From Bradyrhizobium sp. CSA207 (lineage in GTDB: Bacteria; Pseudomonadota; Alphaproteobacteria; Rhizobiales; Xanthobacteraceae), in contig NZ_JAACFT010000001.1 of NCBI RefSeq assembly GCF_029051685.1, positions 186,001 to 250,000 of the forward strand: a DNA stretch of 64,000 nucleotides, written 5' to 3'. The translations under genes and the position numbers were made by a program. The notes under the pieces were generated by a model. The model saw only the letters and a list, made by a program, of their open reading frames with translations, was not told the DNA's origin and ran no database searches. Positions 51,899 to 60,995 of the stretch are shown piece after piece; the first letter of the stretch is position 1, and the number at the start of each line of letters is the position of its first letter.

Positions 51899-51920
51899 GC
51901 GTATTGCGGGGGACAACCTT

Positions 51921-52799
51921 TTGACAGCCCAAGCCATAATCCAAAGTCTCGCGAGTGGCCTGCTGATGGGCCTGCTCTACGGACTGATCGCCGTCGGCCT
52001 CGCGCTGATCTTCGGCCTGATGGACGTCGTGAACTTCGCCCATGGCGAGTTTCTGATGATCGCCATGTACGTCAGCTTCTTCCTGTTTGCGTTCTTCGCC
52101 ATCGACCCGCTGCTGTCGGCGCCGCTGGTCGCCGCGACACTCTTCGTGTTCGGGGCGGTGGTCTATCTGTTGATCGTACGCTTCGCCATGCGGGCAAAGG
52201 CCAATGCCGGCATGGTCCAGATCTTCTCGACCTTCGGCCTGGCCATCGTGATGCGCGGGCTGGCGCAGTTCTTCTTTACGCCGGACTACCGCAGCATTCC
52301 GCAGTCTTGGCTTGGCGGCAAAACCATCTCGGTCGCCGGCGTCTTCCTGCCGGAGCCGCAACTGATCGGCGCGCTGGTCTCGATTCTCGCCTTTGCTGGC
52401 CTCTACTTCTTCATCCACCGCACCGACTTTGGCCGCGCGCTGGAAGCGACGCGTGAAGACCCTGGCGCGGTGGCGCTGGTCGGCATCGACAAGAACCGCG
52501 TATTCGCGCTGGGCTGGGGCCTCGGCGCCGCGCTAGTCGGTCTCGCGGGCGCGATCATGGCGAGCTTCTTCTATATCTATCCCGACGTCGGCGCGTCCTT
52601 TGCGCTGATCGCCTATGTCACGGTTGCGCTCGGCGGCTTCGGCAGCGTGTTCGGCGCCTTCGCCGGCGGCATCGTCGTCGGCCTCGTCGAAGCCACCACC
52701 GCGCTGGTGCTGCCACCCTCGCTGAAATCGGTCGGCATCTACGCCGTGTACCTGCTGGTCGTCTTCATCCGGCCGCGCGGCCTGTTCGGGCAGATGTGA
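51921..52799 (+). CDS. Branched-chain-type ABC transporter permease (LivH type)
   Basis: 292-residue inner-membrane permease. The LivH hallmark GLIAVGLALIFGLMDVVNFAHGEF is near residues 21-44, and the EAA-like EATREDPGAVALVGIDKNRV loop is present. The start is TTG at 51921 with GGGGG 8 bases upstream. The stop overlaps the next ATG (TGATG). It pairs with the LivM-type permease. Confidence 0.93.
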   Translation: MTAQAIIQSLASGLLMGLLYGLIAVGLALIFGLMDVVNFAHGEFLMIAMYVSFFLFAFFAIDPLLSAPLVAATLFVFGAVVYLLIVRFAMRAKANAGMVQIFSTFGLAIVMRGLAQFFFTPDYRSIPQSWLGGKTISVAGVFLPEPQLIGALVSILAFAGLYFFIHRTDFGRALEATREDPGAVALVGIDKNRVFALGWGLGAALVGLAGAIMASFFYIYPDVGASFALIAYVTVALGGFGSVFGAFAGGIVVGLVEATTALVLPPSLKSVGIYAVYLLVVFIRPRGLFGQM

Positions 52800-53782
52800 T
52801 GGACAAGAATTTTGCCGCGCGGCGCCGCCGCGACCTGATCATCGCCGCGGTGCTGGCCGCACTGGCCGCGCTCGCGCCGCTGTTCGTGAAGGACGTCTAC
52901 GTCCAGAATATCCTGATCCTGACCTTGATGTATGCGGCGCTGTCACAGAGCTGGAACGTCCTGTCCGGCTATTGCGGACAGATCTCGCTCGGCCACGCGC
53001 TCTATTTCGGCATCGGCGCCTACACCACCGAGCTCCTGTTCACCAAGTTCGGCGTGCTGCCCTGGTTCGGCATGCTTGGCGGAGGCGTGATTGCGGCCTT
53101 GATCGCAATGGGGCTCGGTTATCCCTTCTTCCGCTTGCGCGGCCATTACTTCGTGATCGCGACTATCGTCATCGCGGAGATCGGGCTGCTCTTGTTCCAG
53201 AACTGGGAATGGGCGGGGGCCGCGATGGGAATTACCATTCCGGTGCGCGGCGACAGCTGGCTGAAATTCCAGTTCATGCGCAGCAAACTGCCGTACTTCT
53301 ATTTCGCGCTGGTGCTGTGTTGTCTCGCCTGGTTCGTTACCTGGTGGCTCGAAGACTCCAAATGGGGTTTTTGGTGGCGCGCGGTGAAGGACAATCCGGA
53401 AGCTGCCGAGAGCCTCGGCGTCGTCGTGTTCAACTCGAAGATGGGCGCGGCTGCCGTCTCAGCTTTTCTCGTTGCCATCGGCGGCGCCTTCTATGCGCAG
53501 TTTCTCGCCTATATCGATCCTGAGAGCGTGATGGGCTTCCAGTTCTCGCTGCTGATGGCGCTGCCGGCCGTGCTCGGCGGCATCGGCACCCTCTGGGGCC
53601 CGGTGCTGGGGGCGGCTATCCTGATCCCGATGACGGAGCTGACGCGCTCCTATATCGGCGGGTCTGGCCGCGGCGTCGATCTCATCGTCTACGGCACGTT
53701 GATCGTGTTGATCTCGCTCGCCTTGCCGCAAGGCCTGGTGAGCCTGTTCTCGCGCGCGAAGTCGAAGGGAGCCACACGATGA
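52799..53782 (+). CDS. Branched-chain-type ABC transporter permease (LivM type)
   Basis: 327-residue permease partner. The family block SWNVLSGYCGQISLGHALYF lies near residues 43-62 and the EAA-like loop around NPEAAESLGVVVFNSKMGA. The ATG at 52799 overlaps the LivH-type stop; a GTG at 52796 would add one residue. Its stop overlaps the start of the LivG-type gene by 4 bases. Confidence 0.93.
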   Translation: MDKNFAARRRRDLIIAAVLAALAALAPLFVKDVYVQNILILTLMYAALSQSWNVLSGYCGQISLGHALYFGIGAYTTELLFTKFGVLPWFGMLGGGVIAALIAMGLGYPFFRLRGHYFVIATIVIAEIGLLLFQNWEWAGAAMGITIPVRGDSWLKFQFMRSKLPYFYFALVLCCLAWFVTWWLEDSKWGFWWRAVKDNPEAAESLGVVVFNSKMGAAAVSAFLVAIGGAFYAQFLAYIDPESVMGFQFSLLMALPAVLGGIGTLWGPVLGAAILIPMTELTRSYIGGSGRGVDLIVYGTLIVLISLALPQGLVSLFSRAKSKGATR

Positions 53783-54510
53783 CCGCGCTCCTTGAAACCC
53801 GCGGCGTCTGGCAGCGCTTCGGCGGCCTTGTCGCCAACAGCGACGTCTCGATCTCGGTCGGGCGCGGCGAAATCGTCGGGCTGATTGGGCCGAACGGCGC
53901 CGGCAAGTCGACGCTGTTCAATCTCATCGCCGGCGTGCTGCCGCCGACCCAGGGCTCGATCTGGTTCGACGGCGAGGATGTCACCAAAATGCCGGCGGCC
54001 GAGCGCTGTCAGCGCGGCGTCGGGCGAACTTTCCAGGTCGTCAAGAGCTTTGAGACCATGACCGTCATCGACAACGTCATCGTCGGCGCACTGGTGCGCA
54101 ACACCGTGATGCGCGAAGCGCGCCGCAAGGCGCACGAGGTGTTGGAGTTCACCGGCCTTGCCGCCCGCGCCGACGTGCTCGCGAGCGACCTCGTGCCGGC
54201 CGAGAAGCGCCGCCTCGAAGTCGCGCGCGCGCTCGCGACCGAACCAAAGTTGCTGCTGCTCGACGAAGTCCTCACCGGCCTGACGCCGACCGAGGCGCAG
54301 ACCGGCGTTGCGCTGGTGCGCAAGGTCCGCGATGCCGGCATCACCGTGCTGATGGTCGAGCATGTCATGGAGATCGTGATGCCGCTGGTCGACCGCGCCA
54401 TCGTGCTCGACCTCGGCAAGGTGCTGGTCGAGGGCAAGCCCACTGAGGTCGTCCGCGATCCCAAGGTGATCAGCGCATATCTGGGAGATCGTCATGCTGT
54501 CGGTGCATGA
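53779..54510 (+). CDS. Branched-chain-type ABC transporter ATPase (LivG type)
   Basis: 243-residue ATPase. Walker A GPNGAGKST is near residues 36-44, and Walker B LLLLDEVLTGLTP is present. The signature region reads LVPAEKRRLEVARALA rather than the usual LSYGQQR/LSGGQ, a departure seen in some LivG-like proteins. AAGGGAG precedes the ATG. It overlaps the next ATPase gene by 17 bases. Confidence 0.93.
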   Translation: MTALLETRGVWQRFGGLVANSDVSISVGRGEIVGLIGPNGAGKSTLFNLIAGVLPPTQGSIWFDGEDVTKMPAAERCQRGVGRTFQVVKSFETMTVIDNVIVGALVRNTVMREARRKAHEVLEFTGLAARADVLASDLVPAEKRRLEVARALATEPKLLLLDEVLTGLTPTEAQTGVALVRKVRDAGITVLMVEHVMEIVMPLVDRAIVLDLGKVLVEGKPTEVVRDPKVISAYLGDRHAVGA

Positions 54511-55198
54511 AGTCACGACTGCCTATCAGGGCCTGGTCGCGATCTCCGCGGTCAGCATCGAGGTCGCCAAGGGCGAGATCGTCTGCGTGGCCGGCGCCAA
54601 CGGCGCAGGCAAGTCGACGCTGCTCAAATCCATCGCGGGGGCCGAGCGTCCGCGCTCGGGCACGGTGACGTTCGACGGCAAACGCCTCGACGGCATGGCG
54701 CAGCATCACGTCACGGCCACCGGCATCGCCTATGTGCCGGAGAACCGCCGCCTGTTCCCGCGTCTCTCCGTGCGCGACAATCTCCGGCTCGGCAGCTATC
54801 TCTACCGTGGCGAGGCGAACCGCGAAGAGCCGCTCGATCTCGTCTTCACGCTGTTTCCGCGCCTGTCCGAGCGCCTGGAGCAACGCGCCGAAACGCTCTC
54901 CGGCGGCGAGCAGCAGATGCTCGCCATCGGTCGCGCCTTGATGACGCGGCCGCGGCTGCTGATGCTGGACGAGCCCTCCCAGGGCATCATGCCAAAGCTG
55001 GTCGACGAGATCTTTCAGGCGGTCAAACGCATCCGCGACGCCGGCATGACCGTGCTGATCGTCGAGCAGCGCATGGCCGAATGCCTCGAGATCGCCGACC
55101 GCGCCTACATCCTGCAAACCGGCCGCGTGCTGATGCAGGGCGCGGCGAGCGAGATCAGGGGCAACCCGGACGTGCGCAAGGCGTATCTGGGGCTGTAG
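54494..55198 (+). CDS. Branched-chain-type ABC transporter ATPase (LivF type)
   Basis: 234-residue ATPase, the last gene of the importer. Walker A GANGAGKST, signature LSGGEQQMLAIGRAL, Walker B LLMLDEPSQGIMP. It starts inside the LivG-type gene with GGGAG upstream. Downstream is a convergent OtnC gene with a family E repeat between. Confidence 0.94.
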   Translation: MLSVHEVTTAYQGLVAISAVSIEVAKGEIVCVAGANGAGKSTLLKSIAGAERPRSGTVTFDGKRLDGMAQHHVTATGIAYVPENRRLFPRLSVRDNLRLGSYLYRGEANREEPLDLVFTLFPRLSERLEQRAETLSGGEQQMLAIGRALMTRPRLLMLDEPSQGIMPKLVDEIFQAVKRIRDAGMTVLIVEQRMAECLEIADRAYILQTGRVLMQGAASEIRGNPDVRKAYLGL

Positions 55199-55234
55199 GC
55201 AAAGTGTTTGGCAGGCGCGCGCCACACTCTCAGT

Positions 55235-55333
55235 GTCATCGCCCGAGAAGGCGGGCGATCCAGTAATCCGAGACGTCAGTGGGACGCGGAGAAGCCGCGG
55301 CGTACTGGATTCCCCGCCTTCGCGGGGAATGAC
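55235..55333. repeat. Palindromic repeat, family E
   Basis: GTCATCGCCCGAGAAGGCGG and CGATCCAGTA at the left mirror TACTGGATTCCCCGCC and GCGGGGAATGAC at the right. Single copy in this window. It fills the convergent gap between the LivF-type gene and otnC. Confidence 0.85.
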
Positions 55334-55375
55334 GGCGGCGAATGGGGCGACTCTATCCCGCCCGTGACCGCGCCG

Positions 55376-56041
55376 CTAATGCCCATGCTCCGGCAGCGCC
55401 ACGCCAAACACCTTCACCAGATCCTTGATTTGCTCAGGCGAAAGATAGCGCGGGTTCAGCCCGCGCAGCAACAGGTACAGCTTCGCCGTCTCCTCCAGCT
55501 CCTCCGTCGCGAACACCGCGGCCTCCAGCGTGTCGCCGGCGACCACCGGGCCGTGATTGGCGAGCAGTACGGATGAGTATTTCCCCGCCAGCCCCTTGAT
55601 CGCATCGGCGACCGCGGGATCACCGGGGCGGTAATAGGGCACGAGCGCTGTCCGCCCGCATTTCATCAGATAGTAGGCCGTCATCGGCGGCAGCGCGGCG
55701 CGCGGGTCAATCTCCGGCAGCATCGAGAGCGCAACCGAATGGGTGGAGTGCAGATGCACGATCGCGCGTGCACTGCCGCGCGTCTCATAGAGCGCGGTGT
55801 GCAGCGGAACTTCCTTGGTCGGGGCATCGCCCGAGATCAGCCGGCCGCACTCGTCTAGCCGCGACAGCCGAGCCGGATCGAGGAAGCCGAACGAGGCGTT
55901 GGTCGGCGTCACCAGCCAGCCGCCGCCCTCCAGCCTGACGCTGATATTGCCGGAGGAGCCAGGCGTCAGCCCGCGCTCGAACAGGGAACGCCCGAAGCGG
56001 CAGATGTCCTCGCGAAGCCGTGTCTCGCTCATGGCCGTCAT
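55376..56041 (-). CDS. otnC: Class II aldolase-type 3-oxo-tetronate 4-phosphate decarboxylase
   Basis: 221-residue class II aldolase/adducin-family enzyme. Zinc-binding histidines are visible in VHLHSTHSVALS and NHGPVVAG, and the phosphate/substrate region is SSGNISVR. With OtnK, OtnI and LtnD next door it is best read as OtnC, which decarboxylates 3-oxo-tetronate 4-phosphate to dihydroxyacetone phosphate. The ATG at 56041 is given; ATG 56032 is possible. It is transcribed divergently from ltnD-otnI-otnK. Confidence 0.88.
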   Translation of the reverse strand: MTAMSETRLREDICRFGRSLFERGLTPGSSGNISVRLEGGGWLVTPTNASFGFLDPARLSRLDECGRLISGDAPTKEVPLHTALYETRGSARAIVHLHSTHSVALSMLPEIDPRAALPPMTAYYLMKCGRTALVPYYRPGDPAVADAIKGLAGKYSSVLLANHGPVVAGDTLEAAVFATEELEETAKLYLLLRGLNPRYLSPEQIKDLVKVFGVALPEHGH

Positions 56042-56146
56042 GCCTGCTTGTCTCACGCTTTGGCAGCGCGGCCAAGCCGTGTTATTCGATGCCACGAGCT
56101 GCCGCAAAGGGCGGCCGTCCGGGAAACGTTCGTAAGGATCAGCCGC

Positions 56147-57064
56147 ATGTCCGCCTCCGCGTCACAAGATCAGCGCATCGCCGTCATCGGGCTCGGCTCG
56201 ATGGGCTTTGGGATGGCGACCTCGCTGAAAAAGACCGGCTTTGCCGTCACCGGCTGTGACGTCTCGACCGATGCGGTGGCGCGCTTCGTCAAGGACGGCG
56301 GTGCCGGCGCCAAAACGCCGGCCGAGGCGGCCAAGGACGCCGACGTCGTGGTCAGCGTCGTCGTGAATGCCGCGCAGACCGAAGCGGTCCTGTTCGGCAA
56401 GGATGGTGCCGCCGAGACCATGCCGAAGGACAGCGTCTTCATTTCCTCTGCCACCATGGATCCCGACGTGGCGCGCCGCCTCGCCAAACAGCTGGAGGCG
56501 ACCGGCCGGCATTACCTCGATGCACCGATCTCCGGCGGCGCGCAGCGCGCCGCGCAGGGCGAGCTGACGATCCTCGCTTCCGGCAGTGCGGCTGCCTTTT
56601 CGAAAGCGCGCCCCGCGCTCGATGCGATGGCAGCCAAGCTCTACGAGCTCGGCGATGCGGCGGGGCAGGGCGCTGCATTCAAGATGATCAATCAGTTGCT
56701 TGCGGGCGTACATATCGCCGCCGCCTCGGAGGCGATCGCCTTCGCCGCCAAGCAGGGTCTCGACATCCGCAAGGTCTATGAGGTGATCACGGCGTCCGCC
56801 GGCAATTCCTGGATGTTCGAGAACCGCATGCCGCACGTGCTCGACGGCGACTATACGCCGCGCAGTGCGGTCGAGATCTTCGTCAAGGACCTCGGCATCA
56901 TCCAGGACATGGCGCGGACAGCCAGATTCCCGGTGCCGGTCTCGGCTGCGGCCCTCCAGATGTTCCTGATGACGTCAGCCGCCGGCATGGGCCGCGATGA
57001 TGACGCGTCCGTGGCGCGGATGTATGCGCAAGTCACCGGCGTCAAGCTGCCCGGCGACAAATAA
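56147..57064 (+). CDS. ltnD: L-threonate-type (tetronate) dehydrogenase
   Basis: 305-residue beta-hydroxyacid dehydrogenase. It has the NAD loop VIGLGSMGFGMA, the substrate loop DAPISGGAQRA and the catalytic Lys in GQGAAFKMINQLLAG. In known pathways LtnD oxidises a four-carbon sugar acid (L-threonate or D-erythronate) to 2-oxo-tetronate. The start at 56147 follows AAGGA. It is the first gene of ltnD-otnI-otnK and divergent from otnC. Confidence 0.9.
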   Translation: MSASASQDQRIAVIGLGSMGFGMATSLKKTGFAVTGCDVSTDAVARFVKDGGAGAKTPAEAAKDADVVVSVVVNAAQTEAVLFGKDGAAETMPKDSVFISSATMDPDVARRLAKQLEATGRHYLDAPISGGAQRAAQGELTILASGSAAAFSKARPALDAMAAKLYELGDAAGQGAAFKMINQLLAGVHIAAASEAIAFAAKQGLDIRKVYEVITASAGNSWMFENRMPHVLDGDYTPRSAVEIFVKDLGIIQDMARTARFPVPVSAAALQMFLMTSAAGMGRDDDASVARMYAQVTGVKLPGDK

Positions 57065-57077
57065 GGAAGAGGATCCA

Positions 57078-57860
57078 ATGCCCCGTTTCGCCGCCAACCT
57101 CTCGATGATGTTCACCGAGGTGCCGTTCCTCGACCGCTTTGATGCAGCAGCCGAAGCCGGCTTCACCGCCGTCGAATTTCTCTTTCCGTACGAGCATCCG
57201 GCCGAGGCGGTCGGCGAGCGGCTGAAGCGCAACGGCCTCACGCAAGCCTTGTTCAACCTGCCGCCGGGCGACTGGAATGCCGGCGAGAAGGGGTTTGCCG
57301 CGCTGCCGGCGCGCTTTTCCGATCTCAAGACGAGCCTCGAGACCGCGCTGCCTTACGCCAAGGCCACCGGGGTCAAGCGCCTGCATCTGATGGCCGGCAT
57401 CGCCAATCGCGGCGAACGCGTCGCGATCGAGGCGTTCTACAAGTCGGTGGCGTGGACCGCAGAGTTCTTCGGACCGCACGGCATCGATATCGTGCTCGAG
57501 CCGATCAATGCGCGCAACGTGCCCGGCTACTTCCTCAACGATTTCGGCTTCGCGCGCGACCTGATCCACGAGCTGAGGCTTCCGAACCTGAAGCTGCAGT
57601 TTGATATCTATCACTGCCAGATCATCCATGGCGATGTCACCATGCGGCTGCGCGAGATGATGCCGATCATCGGCCACATCCAGATCGCCAGCATTCCCTC
57701 GCGCAATGAGCCCGATGGCGAGGAGCTGAACTATCCGTTCCTGTTCGCCGAACTCGACCGGCTCGGCTATGCCGGCTTCGTCGGTTGCGAATACAATCCG
57801 CGCGGCAAGACCACCGATGGTCTTGCCTGGTTCAAGCCGTATGCGGGAGTAAAGCCGTGA
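57078..57860 (+). CDS. otnI: 2-oxo-tetronate isomerase (hydroxypyruvate isomerase family)
   Basis: 260-residue TIM-barrel isomerase of the AP_endonuc_2/Hyi family. Hallmarks are MPRFAANLSMMFTEVPFLDR, VLEPINARNVPGYFL with the metal Glu, and FDIYHCQIIHGD; a second Glu is in FVGCEYNP. It converts 2-oxo-tetronate to 3-oxo-tetronate in the OtnK/OtnC route. GAAGAGGA precedes the ATG. The stop overlaps the GTG of otnK. Confidence 0.92.
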   Translation: MPRFAANLSMMFTEVPFLDRFDAAAEAGFTAVEFLFPYEHPAEAVGERLKRNGLTQALFNLPPGDWNAGEKGFAALPARFSDLKTSLETALPYAKATGVKRLHLMAGIANRGERVAIEAFYKSVAWTAEFFGPHGIDIVLEPINARNVPGYFLNDFGFARDLIHELRLPNLKLQFDIYHCQIIHGDVTMRLREMMPIIGHIQIASIPSRNEPDGEELNYPFLFAELDRLGYAGFVGCEYNPRGKTTDGLAWFKPYAGVKP

Positions 57861-59134
57861 CACTTGCGTTGGGCTGCATCGCCGACGACTACACCGGCGC
57901 TTCCGATCTCGCCAACACGCTGACGCGCGCGGGCCTGCGCACGGTGCAGACCATCGGCGTGCCCGCGGACGATCTCGCGCTGCCCGAGGTCGACGCGGTC
58001 GTCGTTTCGCTCAAGAGCCGCTCGATCGAGGCAGGGCTTGCCGTGTTGCGCTCGCGCGCGGCGGAAACATGGCTGCGCGGTCGCGGCGCGGGCCACGTGC
58101 TGTTCAAGATCTGCTCGACCTTCGATTCCACCGATGCCGGCAACATCGGCCCGGTGATGGACGCGCTGCGCGCCGATTGCGGCGAGGCCATCGTGCTGGT
58201 GACGCCGGCCTTCCCGGAGACCGGCCGCACCGTCTACCAGGGCAATCTGTTCGTCGGCGCGGTGCCGCTGAACGAGAGCCCGCTGAAGGACCATCCGCTC
58301 AACCCGATGCGTGATTCCAATCTGGTGCGCGTGCTGGCTCGGCAGAGCAAGACGCAAATCGGGCTCGTCGACCTCGCGACCGTCACGCGCGGAGCGGCTG
58401 CCGTGCGGGCGCGCCTTGCGGAATTGTCGGGCAAGGGCATCGGCGCCGCCATTATCGACGCCGTGTTCGATCGCGACCTCGAGACCATCGGCCTTGTCGC
58501 GGCCGAGCGCCGGCTGTCTGTCGGCGCTTCCGGCATTGGTTTGGGGCTGGCGCGGGCGCTGGTCTCGACAGGCAAGGTCAAGTCGACAGCGGCAAGCAGC
58601 GGGGCGGGGGCAGCGGTCGGCGGACCGGCGGCCTGCCTTGCCGGAAGCTGCTCGCAGGCCACGCTTCAGCAGATCGCCAATGCCGAACGCGTCATGCCGG
58701 TGCTTCATCTCGATCCGGACGGTATTATTACGGCGCCGGGCGAGGCGCAGCGCGCGCTGGACTGGGCCAGGCCGCGAGTAGTCGATGGTCCGGTCCTGAT
58801 CGCATCGAGTTCGACGCCGGATCAGGTCGCAGCGCTTCAGGCGCGCCACGGCCGCGACGCTGTCGGTCATGCCGTCGAGCAGGCGATGGCTGATATCGCC
58901 GAAGGCCTGGTGCAGGCTGGCGTCAGGCGCCTGATCGTTGCTGGCGGGGAAACGTCCGGTGCGGTGGTCGATCGGCTGAGGATTCCCGGCTTTCTCGTAG
59001 GAGTAGAAATCGCTGCAGGCGTCCCAGTGCTGCGCGTGGTCGGTGCTGAACAAGGCGACATGTTGCTTGCTTTGAAGTCCGGAAATTTCGGTGGCACCGA
59101 TTTCTTTTCGGATGCGCTTACGCTCATGCGCTGA
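57857..59134 (+). CDS. otnK: 3-oxo-tetronate 4-kinase (four-carbon acid sugar kinase family)
   Basis: 425-residue DUF1537-type kinase. N-terminal substrate domain with GCIADDYTGASDLANTL, middle FKICSTFDSTDAGNIGPV, and C-terminal nucleotide domain with LIVAGGETSGAVVD. It phosphorylates 3-oxo-tetronate for OtnC to decarboxylate. The GTG start at 57857 overlaps otnI (GTGA). Followed by a 169-base gap to the chemotaxis receptor. Confidence 0.92.
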   Translation: MTLALGCIADDYTGASDLANTLTRAGLRTVQTIGVPADDLALPEVDAVVVSLKSRSIEAGLAVLRSRAAETWLRGRGAGHVLFKICSTFDSTDAGNIGPVMDALRADCGEAIVLVTPAFPETGRTVYQGNLFVGAVPLNESPLKDHPLNPMRDSNLVRVLARQSKTQIGLVDLATVTRGAAAVRARLAELSGKGIGAAIIDAVFDRDLETIGLVAAERRLSVGASGIGLGLARALVSTGKVKSTAASSGAGAAVGGPAACLAGSCSQATLQQIANAERVMPVLHLDPDGIITAPGEAQRALDWARPRVVDGPVLIASSSTPDQVAALQARHGRDAVGHAVEQAMADIAEGLVQAGVRRLIVAGGETSGAVVDRLRIPGFLVGVEIAAGVPVLRVVGAEQGDMLLALKSGNFGGTDFFSDALTLMR

Positions 59135-59175
59135 GCGCAGAGCATTCTTAGCGCCATGTTCATTTGTTTCGGGCT

Positions 59176-59191
59176 TCCGTACTCGTACGGA
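59176..59191. promoter_or_regulatory. Perfect inverted repeat before the MCP gene
   Basis: TCCGTAC-TC-GTACGGA in the gap between otnK and the MCP gene. Too short of T-run to be an intrinsic terminator; it could be a regulator site for the MCP gene or a weak hairpin after otnK. Confidence 0.4.
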
Positions 59192-59303
59192 GTCGTGGTT
59201 AACATCTGCTCAGGTGCTCTGTTGTCTGATGTCGGCGCTGCTCCCTTTGTTTGATTCGTAAAACTTCCGGACGCGCGCCCGCGCCAGTACAAAGAGACCC
59301 ATT

Positions 59304-60995
59304 ATGCTCTCCCAAATCTCCATCCGCGCCAAGATCATCAGCGTCGTGGCGTTCCTGCTGGTCGCCATGACCGGCATGGGGCTGCTCGCCGTCATGAAGA
59401 TGCGGGCGATCAACGCCAATACGGTCGACATCACCGCGAACTGGATGCCCAGCGTGCGCGTGATCGGCGATCTGCGCGCCGGCGTCATCACCTACCGCAA
59501 CGTCATTCGAGAGCACATGCTGGCGGAAACGCTGGAGGACAAGCTTGCGGCAGAGAAGACGCTCGCGACCGTGGTCGAGGCCAACACCAAGTTTCGCAGG
59601 ACCTATGAGACGATGATTACCTCGCCCGAGGAACGTGCTCTCTACAGCCAGTGGTCCAAGACGTGGGAGGACTACAAGAAAGGCACCCAGGAAGTCATGG
59701 CGCTGTCCCGCCAGGAGGCCGGCAAGATCCCGCACGCGGCGCACGAGTTGAACACCAAGACGGTCAACAAGATCGGGCTCGAGGCCGACGCTATCCTGGC
59801 CAAGGATATCGAGCTCAACACCAAGGGCGGCGATCAGGCCGCCGCGGACGCCTCCGACACCTATTACTCCGCCTTCGTGCTGGTCGCGATCATCCTCGGT
59901 GCTGCCGTTATCGCCGGCATTGGCGTCAGCTTCTACCTCGTCCACGACGTCTCCAACGGTATCAACTCGATCATCGAGCCGATGCAGGCGCTGGGCAAGG
60001 GCGACCTGAGCGCGGAAGTCCCGCACCGCGGCGAGAAGACCGAGATCGGCGCCATGGCCGACGTGCTCCAGATCTTCAAGGAGGCGCTGATCGCCAAGAA
60101 GGCGGCCGATGAAGCCGCTGCCGCCGATGCCGAAGCCAAGATCGAGCGCGGCCGCCGCGTCGACAACGTTACCCGCGAATTCGAAACGATGATCGGCGAG
60201 ATCGTGCAGACCGTATCCTCGGCCTCGACTCAGCTCGAAGCCTCGGCCTCGACCCTGACCTCGAGCGCCGACCGCTCCCAGCGGCTGGCGACCACGGTCG
60301 CGGCGGCTTCGGAAGAGGCTTCGACAAACGTGCAGTCGGTGGCCTCGGCGACGGAGGAGATGGCTTCCTCGGTCGGCGAGATCAGCCGGCAGGTGCAGGA
60401 ATCGGCGCGGATGGCGGGCGACGCCGTCGGCCAGGCGCGCACGACCACCGAGCGCGTCAGCGAGCTGTCCAAGGCGGCCTCGCGCATCGGCGATGTCGTC
60501 GAGCTGATCAACACCATCGCCGGGCAGACCAACCTGCTGGCGCTGAACGCGACCATCGAGGCGGCGCGCGCCGGTGAAGCCGGCCGCGGCTTCGCGGTGG
60601 TGGCTTCCGAGGTGAAGGCGCTCGCCGAGCAGACCGCGAAGGCGACCGGCGAGATCGGCCAGCAGATCTCCGGCATCCAGGCGGCGACCAACGATTCGGT
60701 CGGCGCGATCAAGGAGATCTCCTCGACCATCGAGCGCCTGTCGGAAATCTCCTCGGCCATTGCAGCTGCGGTGGAAGAGCAGGGCGCGGCGACCCAAGAG
60801 ATCGCCCGCAACGTGCAGCAGGCAGCCCAAGGCACCCAGCAGGTCTCCTCCAACATCACCGACGTGCAGCGGGGCGCGACCGAGACCGGCACGGCCTCCT
60901 CGCAGGTGCTGTCGGCGGCGCAGATGCTGTCGAATGATTCGAGCCGGCTGAAGACCGAGGTCAGCAAGTTCCTGATCAACGTCCGCGCGGCGTAA
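59304..60995 (+). CDS. Methyl-accepting chemotaxis protein
   Basis: 563-residue chemoreceptor. TM1 is at about residues 9-32, a four-helix-bundle (4HB_MCP-like) periplasmic sensor at 33-189, TM2 at about 190-212 and HAMP at about 213-270. A long coiled-coil signalling domain ends in the tip [37 protein letters not shown]. No C-terminal CheR-binding pentapeptide is present. No other chemotaxis genes are in the window. The ligand is unknown; a compound used by the neighbouring catabolic genes is possible. Confidence 0.95.
   Translation: MLSQISIRAKIISVVAFLLVAMTGMGLLAVMKMRAINANTVDITANWMPSVRVIGDLRAGVITYRNVIREHMLAETLEDKLAAEKTLATVVEANTKFRRTYETMITSPEERALYSQWSKTWEDYKKGTQEVMALSRQEAGKIPHAAHELNTKTVNKIGLEADAILAKDIELNTKGGDQAAADASDTYYSAFVLVAIILGAAVIAGIGVSFYLVHDVSNGINSIIEPMQALGKGDLSAEVPHRGEKTEIGAMADVLQIFKEALIAKKAADEAAAADAEAKIERGRRVDNVTREFETMIGEIVQTVSSASTQLEASASTLTSSADRSQRLATTVAAASEEASTNVQSVASATEEMASSVGEISRQVQESARMAGDAVGQARTTTERVSELSKAASRIGDVVELINTIAGQTNLLALNATIEAARAGEAGRGFAVVASEVKALAEQTAKATGEIGQQISGIQAATNDSVGAIKEISSTIERLSEISSAIAAAVEEQGAATQEIARNVQQAAQGTQQVSSNITDVQRGATETGTASSQVLSAAQMLSNDSSRLKTEVSKFLINVRAA

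Larger units (their letters stand above)
51574..51920. other. 347-base gap with two palindromic repeats inside the ABC importer
   Basis: No gene is visible. It holds a family A element (51642-51759, with extra sequence in its right half) followed by a family B element (51777-51898), then a short stretch with GGGGG before the TTG start of the LivH-type gene. The repeats separate the binding protein from the membrane components and may set their relative levels. Confidence 0.7.
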
